NCBI RefSeq assembly: GCF_007970185.1
Contig: NZ_CP042431.1
Coordinates: 4,340,001 to 4,404,000, forward strand
DNA: 64,000 nt
DNA from: Pseudobacter ginsenosidimutans
GTDB lineage: Bacteria > Bacteroidota > Bacteroidia > Chitinophagales > Chitinophagaceae
Direction: 5' to 3'
Positions 1-8,399 of this stretch are shown one piece after another. The notes beneath the pieces were generated by a model, which had not been told where the DNA came from, ran no database searches, and saw only the letters and a program-made list of their open reading frames with translations. Position 1 is the first letter of the stretch; every line of letters starts with the position of its first letter. The translations under genes and the position numbers were made by a program.

Positions 1-129
1 TCCAGAACACAGCTTGTGAAGGGTGGACAAACGGAAGATTTGAATCTCGTTCTTTTACCTGCCGGCACTTACTATATCGAAATAAGAGGAGGTGAGTACA
101 GATGGAGTGGTAAGTTCATCAAGAAATAG
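1..129 (+). CDS. C-terminal fragment of a T9SS-sorted protein (partial)
   Basis: The window opens inside a gene whose last 42 codons are present in frame 1 and stop at TAG 127-129. The visible residues contain LPAGTYYIEIRGG followed by a short basic end (KFIKK). This is the pattern of type IX secretion C-terminal sorting domains: a beta-strand-rich tail with an LPAGTYY-like turn and a Lys-rich last strand. The mature protein would therefore be a secreted or cell-surface protein. Nothing can be said about its catalytic part, which lies upstream. The assignment as a gene end is firm because a strong hairpin terminator follows; the T9SS reading is an inference from a short stretch. Confidence 0.7.
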   Translation, partial: SRTQLVKGGQTEDLNLVLLPAGTYYIEIRGGEYRWSGKFIKK

Positions 130-152
130 TTGAAAGCAAAGAAGAGAAGTAA

Positions 153-181
153 GGCGCCGCAGTTAACTGTGGCGCCTTTTG
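153..181 (+). terminator. Rho-independent terminator
   Basis: A 12-bp-arm inverted repeat (GGCGCCGCAGTT/AACTGTGGCGCC, one G-T wobble) is followed by TTTT. It lies 23 bases after the stop of the partial T9SS gene and would end that transcript. Confidence 0.8.
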
Positions 182-593
182 CGTATGGATACAACATGAT
201 CGCAATCTTCCAGCTCCTGGTGCACTCACACAATTTATATCTCTCGTTTTCAGTGAGCTGTATCGGAACCTTTCTTTTGTCTGTTGCAAGAGTCAGGTTT
301 TCACTGTTGCCAAACGAGGCAAAACTGTTAGGACAACCTTTGTTTTGTCCGGATTTTTAAATCGGTTGCATTCATTCCTGCTGAACAGAAACTTTTTCTT
401 TCTTCAACACCGAAGTGGTGGGCGAGGGATGGAAAGAATCAAATGAAGTATCATTGAAGTGGTGCAATTTCCAGCTTTTGTAAGTTGTGGCGTAGTGATG
501 ACGTAGTGCCTGGTAGTAGGTATCAGAGCAAATTTGAATAGCTTTATATCTGTAACGAAACTTAATTCTTTAGCTGCCAACAATTGTTTGCTT
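182..593. other. Intergenic region upstream of susC
   Basis: About 410 bases without a credible gene. The short ORFs here have no codon or family signal and are not conserved-looking. The stretch should hold the promoter of the susC-susD-GH16 operon, but I could not find a convincing TTTG/TAnnTTTG pair, the Bacteroidota promoter form. No sigma/FecR pair or other dedicated regulator lies next to this operon. Confidence 0.5.
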
Positions 594-3500
594 ATGAGAC
601 GTAATATTACATTGCTATTATGCACCGTTCTGCTAATCTTTTTTCTCCCCCTTTGCGGTTTTTCCCAAACATTGCAGGTATCTGGTAAGGTAATCAACAA
701 GTTAACCGGCGAGCCATTACAGGGCGCCAGCATTGCTGTAAAAGGTGGTGCTGTATCTGCCATTTCCGGCTCGGACGGTTCCTTTTCGATTGTTGTACCG
801 GGAAGCGGAAGCACACTGGTAGTATCTTATGCCGGTATGGTTTCGCTGGAAAGAGTGATCACCGCCAGTGGAGCCCAGGAGTTTGCCCTGCAATCCACTG
901 ATGGAAAATTAGATGAAGTGGTAATTGTAGGTTATGGCACTCAGAAGAGAACTTCTCTTACTTCTTCTGTTGCCAGTATCAGGGGCAACGACATGAAAAG
1001 TCAACCCGTAGGGGATCTCACCAATGCGCTGGGAGGTCGTGCCGCAGGCGTGATCTTTACGCAGGGTAGTGGCCAGGCAGGTAACGATGCCTCCCGCATT
1101 CTCATCAGAGGTATTGGAACCAATGGTAATACCGCCCCGTTACTGATAGTAGATGGGGTTCCCAGGAATTTCAGTCAGTTGAACCCGGCTGACGTTGAAA
1201 CCATTTCCGTATTGAAAGATGCTGCTGCTGTAGCTCCGTATGGATTGGGAGGCGCCAATGGCGTAATTCTGGTTACTACCAGACAAGGTAAGGTAGGGAA
1301 ACCGGTACTCGCCTATGAAGGCTATGTGGGATTCCAGAACCCAACTGTGAAAACAAAGTTTGTTGACGCTTATCATTATGGGCTGTTGAAAAATGTTGCG
1401 GCAAAAAATGCCGGATCCACTGTAATGCCTTTCAGCGATGAGATCCTTCAGAAATACCGCGATGGTTCAGAACCCGATAAATATCCAAATATCGACCCCA
1501 TCGGCGATCTGATTCCCAAAAATACATTGATCACCAACCATAGCCTCACGCTTAACGGAGGTTCAGAGGCTGTCAGGTATGCAATGGGTTTTGGTTATTT
1601 GAATCAGGAAGGTATGTTGCCTGGTATTAAATTCCAGCGCTTCAATGTTTCCGGAAATATGCAGGTACAGGCTACTAAATCTACACTTGTAAGCCTCTCC
1701 CTGAATGGCCGTGTTGAAAAAAGAGATCTTACAGGCGCAGGTTATAATAACCAAAGCATGTTCGAAAATCTTATCAATACAAATACAAACAGCACTCCTT
1801 TGATCTATAGTAATGGATTGCATCCTTATATCTACGCTTCATTTTATGATAATCCCTCTTATCAGCGGCTTATCGGCAATACACTGCTCAGTCAGGTTTC
1901 CATCGAACAGAAATTACCACTGAAAGGGTTAAGCGTAAAATTTGTAGGGTCTTATGATTTCAACCCTTATGATCCTTACAATTCTGATAACAGCGGAATT
2001 GTGAGTACCAGGAAAAGCTGGTATCAGGGATATTCATTCTACACGATCCCCGATACCTCTGTAACTCCATTGGTCTACAAAGAAGAACTTCCGGCTTCCC
2101 GTCCATCATTCAGCCAGGAGTACAGACAAACGCAGGCTTTTACCTACCAGGGTTATATCAATTATGCCGGAAATTTTGGTAAAAGCGCCGTTACAGGCCT
2201 GGTAGTTCTCGAAGCAAGAAGAACGATGTCTGAAAGATTCAGTGCAGGAAGAGAGAACTATAATCTTCCCATACCTGAACTGTTTGCCGGTGGAGCTGGT
2301 GAAAGGGATATTTTCAATGACGGCAATTCCATGGGTACAAAACAACGTTCCCTCGTTTACAGGGTTACTTATGGATTCGACAGCAAATATTTACTGGAAG
2401 CCTCAGGCCGATATGATGGCCATTATTCATTTGCTCCCGGAAAAAGGTTTGGATTTTTCCCTGCCTTTTCAGTAGGCTGGCGTATTTCCGAAGAAAAATT
2501 CATGCAGGGTGTCACCTGGCTGAATGAATTGAAATTAAGAGGATCCTGGGGACAATCGGCTAATCTTCCCGGTAATCCTTATGTGCCTTATCAATACCAG
2601 ACCGGATTTAATTTGTATAGTACTTCAGCCATCCTGAACGGTACTCAAACGCAGGGTTTATTTGAAAGGGCTGAAGCAAACCCAAATATCACCTGGGAAA
2701 AAGCTTCAAAAACTGATATCGGACTGGAAGCGAGATTATGGAATGGACTGCTGAATATTGAAGCCGATTATTTTCATGAGAAAAGGTCTAATATGCTGAT
2801 CCGGCCCAACGTTCTGGTGCCTATTGAGTATGGCATTGAACTGGCGCAGGAAAATGCAGGCATCATGGAGAACCGCGGTTTTGAACTGACACTTTCAAGC
2901 AGCTATAATATCAATAAGGATTGGCGCGTAGGCATCAGTGGTAATTTTACCTATGTCAGAAATAAGATGGTTGAAATTTTTGAAGACCCTGCTATTTTTG
3001 GTAACCCTAACCGGAGGCAGACCGGAAGGCCTTCGGGTACAAATTTCGGACTTAAGGCGCTTGGCTTCTTTACGGCAGATGATTTTCAAAGTCCCGGCGT
3101 ATTGAAAGAGGGTATTGCAAAACAAACTTACACCGGGGCATTGGCTCCCGGAGATATCCGCTATGCGGATCTTAGTGGTCCGAACGGAAAACCTGATGGT
3201 AATATCGATGTTCATGATCAGATTGCCATGGGCCATCCAACTGGTTATCCCGGTATCATCTATGGCTTTTCTCCCAATGTCAGGTATAAGAACTTTGAAC
3301 TGTCACTTCTATTCCAGGGTGTAGGACAAAGGGATATTCAACTTTTCGGCAGCGCAGTCTGGGCTTTCGATAATAACAAGAATGCGCCAGTTACAGTTCT
3401 TGATTACTGGACACCGGAAAACCCCAATGCTTCTTATCCAAGGATGACAACTATTCCCAGTGCCAATAACACACAGACTTCCACCTTCTGGCAAAGAAGT

Positions 3501-3719
3501 CTTGCTTACATGAGATTGAGAACAGGTACTCTCACTTACACCTTGCCTGCAAGTCTTACCAGCAGGTGGGGAATGAGTATGGTTTCTGTTTACTTGTCTG
3601 GCCAGAATATTTTCACCTGGACCTCATTCGAGAATTTCGATCCCGAGATCAGCAACGAGAGAGGATGGTATTTCCCCACGCAGAAAGCCATCACTGCAGG
3701 TTTGAGAGTACAATTTTAA
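594..3719 (+). CDS. SusC/RagA-family TonB-linked outer membrane receptor
   Basis: This is a TonB-dependent porin of the SusC/RagA type, which imports oligosaccharides across the outer membrane beneath a SusD lid. I chose the ATG at 594 rather than 534 because it starts a clean signal peptide (MRRNITLLLC, ending near LCGFSQ). Then come a carboxypeptidase-regulatory-like domain (VSGKVINKLTGEPLQGASI, with SDGSFSI), the short linker DEVVIVGYGTQ, the plug domain with the family hallmark NPADVETISVLKDAAA...YG...GANGVILVTT, and a long C-terminal beta-barrel ending in an aromatic (VQF). The 1041 residues are a normal family length. There is no N-terminal STN signalling domain, so it is probably not wired to a FecR/sigma pair. 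The next gene, susD, starts 14 bases after the stop, and a GH16 enzyme follows, suggesting a beta-glucan ligand. Confidence 0.97.
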   Translation: MRRNITLLLCTVLLIFFLPLCGFSQTLQVSGKVINKLTGEPLQGASIAVKGGAVSAISGSDGSFSIVVPGSGSTLVVSYAGMVSLERVITASGAQEFALQSTDGKLDEVVIVGYGTQKRTSLTSSVASIRGNDMKSQPVGDLTNALGGRAAGVIFTQGSGQAGNDASRILIRGIGTNGNTAPLLIVDGVPRNFSQLNPADVETISVLKDAAAVAPYGLGGANGVILVTTRQGKVGKPVLAYEGYVGFQNPTVKTKFVDAYHYGLLKNVAAKNAGSTVMPFSDEILQKYRDGSEPDKYPNIDPIGDLIPKNTLITNHSLTLNGGSEAVRYAMGFGYLNQEGMLPGIKFQRFNVSGNMQVQATKSTLVSLSLNGRVEKRDLTGAGYNNQSMFENLINTNTNSTPLIYSNGLHPYIYASFYDNPSYQRLIGNTLLSQVSIEQKLPLKGLSVKFVGSYDFNPYDPYNSDNSGIVSTRKSWYQGYSFYTIPDTSVTPLVYKEELPASRPSFSQEYRQTQAFTYQGYINYAGNFGKSAVTGLVVLEARRTMSERFSAGRENYNLPIPELFAGGAGERDIFNDGNSMGTKQRSLVYRVTYGFDSKYLLEASGRYDGHYSFAPGKRFGFFPAFSVGWRISEEKFMQGVTWLNELKLRGSWGQSANLPGNPYVPYQYQTGFNLYSTSAILNGTQTQGLFERAEANPNITWEKASKTDIGLEARLWNGLLNIEADYFHEKRSNMLIRPNVLVPIEYGIELAQENAGIMENRGFELTLSSSYNINKDWRVGISGNFTYVRNKMVEIFEDPAIFGNPNRRQTGRPSGTNFGLKALGFFTADDFQSPGVLKEGIAKQTYTGALAPGDIRYADLSGPNGKPDGNIDVHDQIAMGHPTGYPGIIYGFSPNVRYKNFELSLLFQGVGQRDIQLFGSAVWAFDNNKNAPVTVLDYWTPENPNASYPRMTTIPSANNTQTSTFWQRSLAYMRLRTGTLTYTLPASLTSRWGMSMVSVYLSGQNIFTWTSFENFDPEISNERGWYFPTQKAITAGLRVQF

Positions 3720-3733
3720 GTTAACACTAAACT

Positions 3734-5458
3734 ATGATCAAAATGAAACTTACAATATATAGCGGCAGACTTTTGATGGTGGGCCTTGTTTGCGCTGCCT
3801 TATTCTCTGCCTGCAAAAAAGACGATTTCCTGGAAGTGCCCAATACCGGAGCAGTAGATGGAGCAACTGCCTTTGCTACCGAATCATCAGCAGATGTGGT
3901 GTTGAACGATGTTTACAGCAATCTGCCAGATCTGAATAATTTTATTTTCGAACCATTCGATTCCTGGACGGATGATCTGATGACCGGATTCAACTGGAAC
4001 ATCAGTTCGCAGACAGCCAGAACAAAAACTACTATCAACCCTTCTTCAAACCTTTTCTATGATTGGTCCGCGGCTACCATGTGGCTCGAGTGGGGCACTT
4101 TGTACAGAAGAGTAAGGAAGTGTAATGTGTTTATTCAGGGAGTAGAGGAATCCGCAACGCTTCCCCAGGCGTATAAAGACAAAAAAATATCCGAAGCAAG
4201 AGTGCTGCGTGCATTTTTCTACCACCAGTTATGGATGTTATATGGCGGCGTACCTCTTATTACAAAGCCCGACAGGCGTGATCAGGATGGTGATGCCATT
4301 TTCCATGCCCGGGCATCCTTTGATGAAACTTTTCAGTTCCTTCAAAAAGAACTGGCGGAGGCTGCCGCATTACTATCTCCCAATATTTGGAGTGAACAGA
4401 AAGGGAAGGTCACAAAAGGTACTGCACTCACTATTAAAGGATGGGTGGAATTATTTTATGCCAGTAAACGAAACAATCCGACTAACGATAAAACCAGATG
4501 GGCAACCGCAGCAGCCACCAATAAGGAAGTAATGCAAATGGGGTATGTTTTATATTCCAAATATGATGAACTTTTCTTTACTACAGGAACCACTAATAAG
4601 GAAGGTATCATGTTCCGCGAATACCTGTCAGTAAAGCAGGGGAGCAATATTATCGGTTACCAGGGACCGAATTATGTGGGTTCAAGATGGTTAAGCTGGG
4701 GTGGTTCCACTCCTACGCAGGAACTGGTGGATGACTACGCTATGGCAAATGGAATGGCTATCGATGATCCCGGATCAGGTTACGATGAGGATAATCCATA
4801 CGTCAACAGAGAGCCACGATTCAGACAATCGATATTGTACAATGGTAGCACCTTCAATGGCGAAACCTTCTTAAGTGCTGTAGGCTCCGGTAACAATTCC
4901 ATTGATCTGGCAGATGCTTCAGATAATACCAACACAGGTTATTGCACCAAAAAACGCATGGATACATCTGTGAATATTTTCCAGGGAGGCACCAGTGCTC
5001 AGAACTATTATTTCTTCCGTTATGCAGAAGTTTTACTCAATTATGCTGAGGCGCAGAATGAAGCTGTTGGGCCAGATCCATCCGTATATGCAGCGTTGGA
5101 TGAAGTCAGAGTAAGGGCTGGTATCCCCACATTCACCGATGTATACCCTGGCGTTAATCAGGAAAAAATGCGCCAGTTGATCCGTAGGGAAAGAAGAATA
5201 GAGCTGGCGTTTGAGGGTAAACGTTATTTCGACCTGATCCGCTGGGAAATTGCAGAGGTGAATCTCAATCATGTGATGCATGGTATGAAAATAACAGGCA
5301 GCCCAGGCGCTTATACATATGAGAAGATCAATGCTGTTCCTCCCGGAGCGCCTCAGTGGACTTTCGATAAGACCAAAAACTACCTGTTGCCAATACCATT
5401 GAGCGCTATTGGCCGGAACCCTGCTTTGCAAGGACATCAAAACCCAGGATACCAGTAA
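3734..5458 (+). CDS. SusD/RagB-family nutrient-binding outer membrane lipoprotein
   Basis: This is the surface glycan-binding lid that pairs with the SusC just upstream. The N-terminus is a lipoprotein signal (MKLTIYSGRLLMVGLVCAALFSAC) with lipobox FSAC and Cys at about residue 27, followed by KKDDFLEVPNTG, the usual start of mature SusD proteins. Other family features are the helical TPR-like segment (EARVLRAFFYHQLWMLYGGVPL) and the C-terminal block ERRIELAFEGKRYFDLIRW, ending HQNPGYQ. It has 574 residues, a typical length. A second ATG at 3743 (MKLTIY) is an equally good start. The gene is translated just after susC and is followed within about 30 bases by a GH16 gene, so the three form one minimal PUL operon. 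Confidence 0.96.
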   Translation: MIKMKLTIYSGRLLMVGLVCAALFSACKKDDFLEVPNTGAVDGATAFATESSADVVLNDVYSNLPDLNNFIFEPFDSWTDDLMTGFNWNISSQTARTKTTINPSSNLFYDWSAATMWLEWGTLYRRVRKCNVFIQGVEESATLPQAYKDKKISEARVLRAFFYHQLWMLYGGVPLITKPDRRDQDGDAIFHARASFDETFQFLQKELAEAAALLSPNIWSEQKGKVTKGTALTIKGWVELFYASKRNNPTNDKTRWATAAATNKEVMQMGYVLYSKYDELFFTTGTTNKEGIMFREYLSVKQGSNIIGYQGPNYVGSRWLSWGGSTPTQELVDDYAMANGMAIDDPGSGYDEDNPYVNREPRFRQSILYNGSTFNGETFLSAVGSGNNSIDLADASDNTNTGYCTKKRMDTSVNIFQGGTSAQNYYFFRYAEVLLNYAEAQNEAVGPDPSVYAALDEVRVRAGIPTFTDVYPGVNQEKMRQLIRRERRIELAFEGKRYFDLIRWEIAEVNLNHVMHGMKITGSPGAYTYEKINAVPPGAPQWTFDKTKNYLLPIPLSAIGRNPALQGHQNPGYQ

Positions 5459-5486
5459 AAGATTTCTTACCGCTAAAAATGAGAAA

Positions 5487-6287
5487 GTGAAAAAGATCAC
5501 CATACTTCTTACGCTCGTTGCAGTTACTTTCTGTCTTTGCATGAAAGCGCAGAAAGACGAAAACGGCAAATATGCAAAACTGGTCTGGAGCGATGAATTC
5601 AATTATACAGGATTGCCGGATGATTCAAAATGGGGTTATGATGTTGGTGGAAATGGCTGGGGAAATAATGAAAAACAGTTTTATACTGACAAGAGGCTGG
5701 AGAACGCTTCCGTAAAGAACGGCGTTTTGAGTATCACTGCCATCAAAGAGGATCATAACGGATCGAAGTATACTTCAGCAAGGCTGGTGAGTAAGAACAA
5801 AGGTGACTGGAAATATGGGCGGTTCGAGATAAAAGCGAAATTACCCAAAGGGCTCGGTGTATGGCCCGCCATCTGGATGCTGCCAACCGATTGGAAATAT
5901 GGGGGCTGGCCTGAAAGCGGAGAGATCGATATCATGGAACATGTAGGTTACCTGCCGGATTCTGTATTCGGGACCGTGCACACAGAAGCCTACAACCATG
6001 TGATCGGAACTCAGAAAGGTACAAAGACTTCCAGGAAAGACCTCTCTGAAGCCTTCCATGTGTATACCCTCGAGTGGAGTGAAAATGAGATCAGGATCTT
6101 TGTTGACAAAGAACATTATTTCACTTTTCAAAATGAGAAGAAAACGTATAAGGAATGGCCATTCGATCAACCTTTCCATTTGTTGCTGAATATGGCGATA
6201 GGCGGCAACTGGGGTGGTAAGATGGGGATCGATGACAGCATCTTCCCACAGACGATGGAAGTGGACTGGGTTAGAGTATATCAATGA
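5487..6287 (+). CDS. GH16 family endo-beta-glucanase (laminarinase-like)
   Basis: This is a secreted glycoside hydrolase family 16 enzyme expected to cut internal beta-1,3 or beta-1,3/1,4 glucosidic bonds. The frame is open from 5409, inside susD, but no signal peptide is seen from there. A GTG at 5487 starts a good one (VKKITILLTLVAVTFCLC...AQ), so I prefer it. The GH16 N-terminal LVWSDEFNY and NNEKQFYT are present. The catalytic block is ESGEIDIMEH near residue 145, with the beta-bulge spacing E-x-D-x-x-E of laminarinases rather than the tighter agarase form. The end (MEVDWVRVYQ) is typical, so the protein is a single domain without a carbohydrate-binding module or T9SS tail. It is the only enzyme of this SusCD locus, suggesting that oligosaccharide breakdown happens elsewhere. 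Confidence 0.93.
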   Translation: MKKITILLTLVAVTFCLCMKAQKDENGKYAKLVWSDEFNYTGLPDDSKWGYDVGGNGWGNNEKQFYTDKRLENASVKNGVLSITAIKEDHNGSKYTSARLVSKNKGDWKYGRFEIKAKLPKGLGVWPAIWMLPTDWKYGGWPESGEIDIMEHVGYLPDSVFGTVHTEAYNHVIGTQKGTKTSRKDLSEAFHVYTLEWSENEIRIFVDKEHYFTFQNEKKTYKEWPFDQPFHLLLNMAIGGNWGGKMGIDDSIFPQTMEVDWVRVYQ

Positions 6288-6301
6288 TCAATACAGGTAA
6301 G

Positions 6302-6354
6302 ACAAATAAAGCAAATGGGGTTGACCGAAAGTCAGCCCCATTTGCTTTATTTGT
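6302..6354. terminator. Bidirectional terminator between convergent genes
   Basis: A near-perfect inverted repeat with 24-bp arms (ACAAATAAAGCAAATGGGG... paired with its complement, one G-T wobble) and a CGAAA loop. The A/T-rich outer arms supply a U-tract in both directions. It lies 14 bases after the GH16 stop and overlaps the stop codon of the convergent minus-strand gene, so it probably serves both. Confidence 0.85.
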
Positions 6355-6931
6355 ATTTGTCGTTCAAACCAACACCCTGCATGATCATCGGAATGATCTT
6401 TTCCATTCTTTTTTGCTGGGTAGTCTCCTGCTTTGCTTCATTCAGGTATACAATGTACTCTTTCTGTTTGCCGGGCGTGAGACTGCCAAAGGCGGCATTC
6501 AGATTTTTATCTTTCTTCAGCACCGCTGCGAGTATCTGAGGAGGAGGGAGTGGTTGAAATTTCTCTGGTTTTATTTTCAGTCCTTTCTTTTCTATCTCAA
6601 TAGCTTCAAGAATATATTCCAGTATTTTCTTTTCATCGATCTCTTTTGCCGATGTGAACCTCCACTGACGGAGGGATTTCGTTTTCCCTTCCGATGCAGT
6701 TACCAATACTTTGTATTTGTCTTTCAGGAAAACGCCATTGTAAAACCAAATAGTGAAAAAGTTCTTGAATCCGCCATAGCTCACAACGTTCCTGCCATCG
6801 CAGGTAAATACGTCAGCTCCCCATTTGATGGTCTTTTGCAGTGGAGCCTTACGAATGATGGCGGCGATCTGCTTCAGTTCTTTTTTCCATTGTTCTGCAT
6901 CCTGCATGATAAACTGTTTAGGTGTTATCAA
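6347..6931 (-). CDS. YdeI/OmdA-type protein with N-terminal DUF1801 domain
   Basis: A 194-residue soluble protein. The N-terminal part (QDAEQWKKELKQIAAIIRKAPLQKTIKWG, then DVFTCDGRNVVSYGGFKNFFTIWFYNGVFL) matches the DUF1801/YdhG fold. The C-terminal part (PPPQILAAVLKKDKNLNAAFGSLTPGKQKEYIVYLNEAKQ...TQQKRMEKI) is the bacteriocin-protection/OmdA helical segment common in YdeI proteins. The biochemical role of the family is poorly defined; some relatives are called iron chaperones, but nothing here proves that. No signal peptide is present, so it is cytoplasmic. Its start overlaps the stop of the upstream DUF1569 gene by 4 bases, indicating translational coupling. Inner ATGs exist but the first one fits the overlap. 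Confidence 0.85.
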   Translation of the reverse strand: MITPKQFIMQDAEQWKKELKQIAAIIRKAPLQKTIKWGADVFTCDGRNVVSYGGFKNFFTIWFYNGVFLKDKYKVLVTASEGKTKSLRQWRFTSAKEIDEKKILEYILEAIEIEKKGLKIKPEKFQPLPPPQILAAVLKKDKNLNAAFGSLTPGKQKEYIVYLNEAKQETTQQKRMEKIIPMIMQGVGLNDKYK

Positions 6932-7383
6932 ACTCCAAACTGACTTAAATGATGGTCGAGGTGCTTATAGAACATATTATTCCATTCTGTGGCTGTCATT
7001 TTTCCGAAAGAGATGTTCTCTTTTCCATCGAAGTATTGCTGTCCAAGTTCCTGCGCTTTCCTGATATTCTCTATCAGTTTTGTTTTTTCTTTTTGGAAGT
7101 CCCTCCCTCCATTGATAATGAATTCGGGCGCAGTTCTTCCATTTTTTTTATAGGGTGTTTCGCTGACTACGGCCTTCTTTACAAAGGTCCTGAGAATGAA
7201 TTTTGTGAAGCCGCCCGGCTTTTTGAAATTTTCGGGATGGAATGTGTAGGCGTAGGGCACATTGCAGTGGGCCAGCATTTGGTCCACGCTCATTTTACCC
7301 CATTGACGCTGACTGTCCGGAGTCAGCTGATTGATCCTTTGAATGATCTCTTCACTTACTGCATGCTGGAAAATATTCTTCAT
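6928..7383 (-). CDS. DUF1569 (DinB-like) protein
   Basis: A 151-residue cytoplasmic protein. Visible family features are the opening TPDSQRQWGKMSVDQMLAHC, PYKKNGRTAPEFIINGGRDFQKEKTKLIENI, and the C-terminal GKMTATEWNNMFYKHLDHHLSQFGV. The conserved His residues at HC near residue 39 and in the KHLDHHL block are those expected to hold a metal in the DinB/YfiT four-helix bundle superfamily. The reaction is unknown; some DinB relatives are thiol-dependent transferases. It is the first gene of a two-gene unit with the YdeI-like gene (4-base overlap). Confidence 0.85.
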   Translation of the reverse strand: MKNIFQHAVSEEIIQRINQLTPDSQRQWGKMSVDQMLAHCNVPYAYTFHPENFKKPGGFTKFILRTFVKKAVVSETPYKKNGRTAPEFIINGGRDFQKEKTKLIENIRKAQELGQQYFDGKENISFGKMTATEWNNMFYKHLDHHLSQFGV

Positions 7384-7502
7384 TGTTGCTGATTGGCGTT
7401 AAAGTAAGAGTGTACCCGGAATACATGTAAATGAAATGTATGAAGAATCGGATTTTTCTCCAAAATAAAAGGCTGGATTTTAGGGTGGGGGCGGGCTTTT
7501 GC

Positions 7503-8363
7503 CTATTCGTCTTCTGCTGCGCGGTTGATGTCGAACTGGCCAAATTCATCCCTGACATACCCGTCATTGGTGCTGTTCAGCAGAAAACGATCCCTGAATA
7601 CTTGTTTCTTCTCAAACTGAAAATCCTTATAGGAATGTAGTTTTCCATTGTACATGATCTTGTCAGGGAACTCATAGATATGCGCATCATGGATGGCGGA
7701 TTTGAATTTATTGTTAATGATCAGCATATCGAGTGAATAATATTTTGACTGTTTTGCTGCGGTATCATTACCTCCGAATGTAACGCTGATACCATTGGAG
7801 GTTTCTATCTGGATGGTGCGGTCTTTGAGTTGCCATTCGTAAGAGCACTGGTTGAACTCAGCGCTGATGAAAAAGGAATAAACAGGAGGGCCGTATTTTT
7901 TTTTGAATGCTTCGATCAGTTGTTTCCTTTCTTTAGCATCCTGGAATTCAGCTTCGGCATAATAAGCAACGGGTAATTTGTTCTTGTCAGTTAAGGTAGA
8001 GAGTTTTTGGAAATAGATATTCTGGAACCTGGCCGGTTTATCCATGAGCGGACTTCTGAACAAATAGCCAAAGTCTTGTTGCGGAACGGTCAGTTTCATG
8101 GCATCGGTCATGGTGTTGCTGATCCTGTAGCGGAGCATACTATCAGTGAGCTGTCCATCCCGGGCGCTGTCATACCTGACTCCGTCTTCCACTTCGATAT
8201 GGGTAGAATACAGAGCAGGCACGCTTTCTGTAAAATTGATCGATTCCAGGTCGAGTGCCGTGTTTTTCTCAACAACAGGGGAGGGATGGTCCGCGGAGTT
8301 ACAGGACTGCAACAGAGGGCTCATGAGAAGAAAGCTGCAAAAGCAAATGGTCAGCATTTTCAT
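7503..8363 (-). CDS. Putative lipoprotein of unknown function
   Basis: A 286-residue protein beginning with a lipoprotein signal (MKMLTICFCSFLLMSPLLQSC), lipobox LQSC with Cys at residue 21, then a Ser/Asn/Pro-rich linker. The body is mixed alpha/beta without a motif I recognise. It contains one Cys besides those of the signal peptide (NQCSYEWQLKDRTIQIE) and many aromatic residues near the C-terminus. It ends acidic (NRAAEDE). It is probably anchored in the outer or inner membrane facing the periplasm. It reads in the same direction as the MutS-like genes upstream and starts 36 bases past their end, so it may share their transcript. Confidence 0.75.
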   Translation of the reverse strand: MKMLTICFCSFLLMSPLLQSCNSADHPSPVVEKNTALDLESINFTESVPALYSTHIEVEDGVRYDSARDGQLTDSMLRYRISNTMTDAMKLTVPQQDFGYLFRSPLMDKPARFQNIYFQKLSTLTDKNKLPVAYYAEAEFQDAKERKQLIEAFKKKYGPPVYSFFISAEFNQCSYEWQLKDRTIQIETSNGISVTFGGNDTAAKQSKYYSLDMLIINNKFKSAIHDAHIYEFPDKIMYNGKLHSYKDFQFEKKQVFRDRFLLNSTNDGYVRDEFGQFDINRAAEDE

Positions 8364-8399
8364 AATGGGTATTTGCGCAGCAATTTACTATATCTGAAT

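Noticed and set aside
130-360. A 76-codon plus-strand ORF after the terminator
   Set aside because: It starts inside the partial gene's trailer, runs through the terminator hairpin, and has no signal or family pattern.
6284-6943. A 219-codon plus-strand ORF
   Set aside because: Antisense shadow of the YdeI-like gene; it crosses the shared terminator and is rich in Phe/Ser as expected from reverse reading of Lys/Glu codons.
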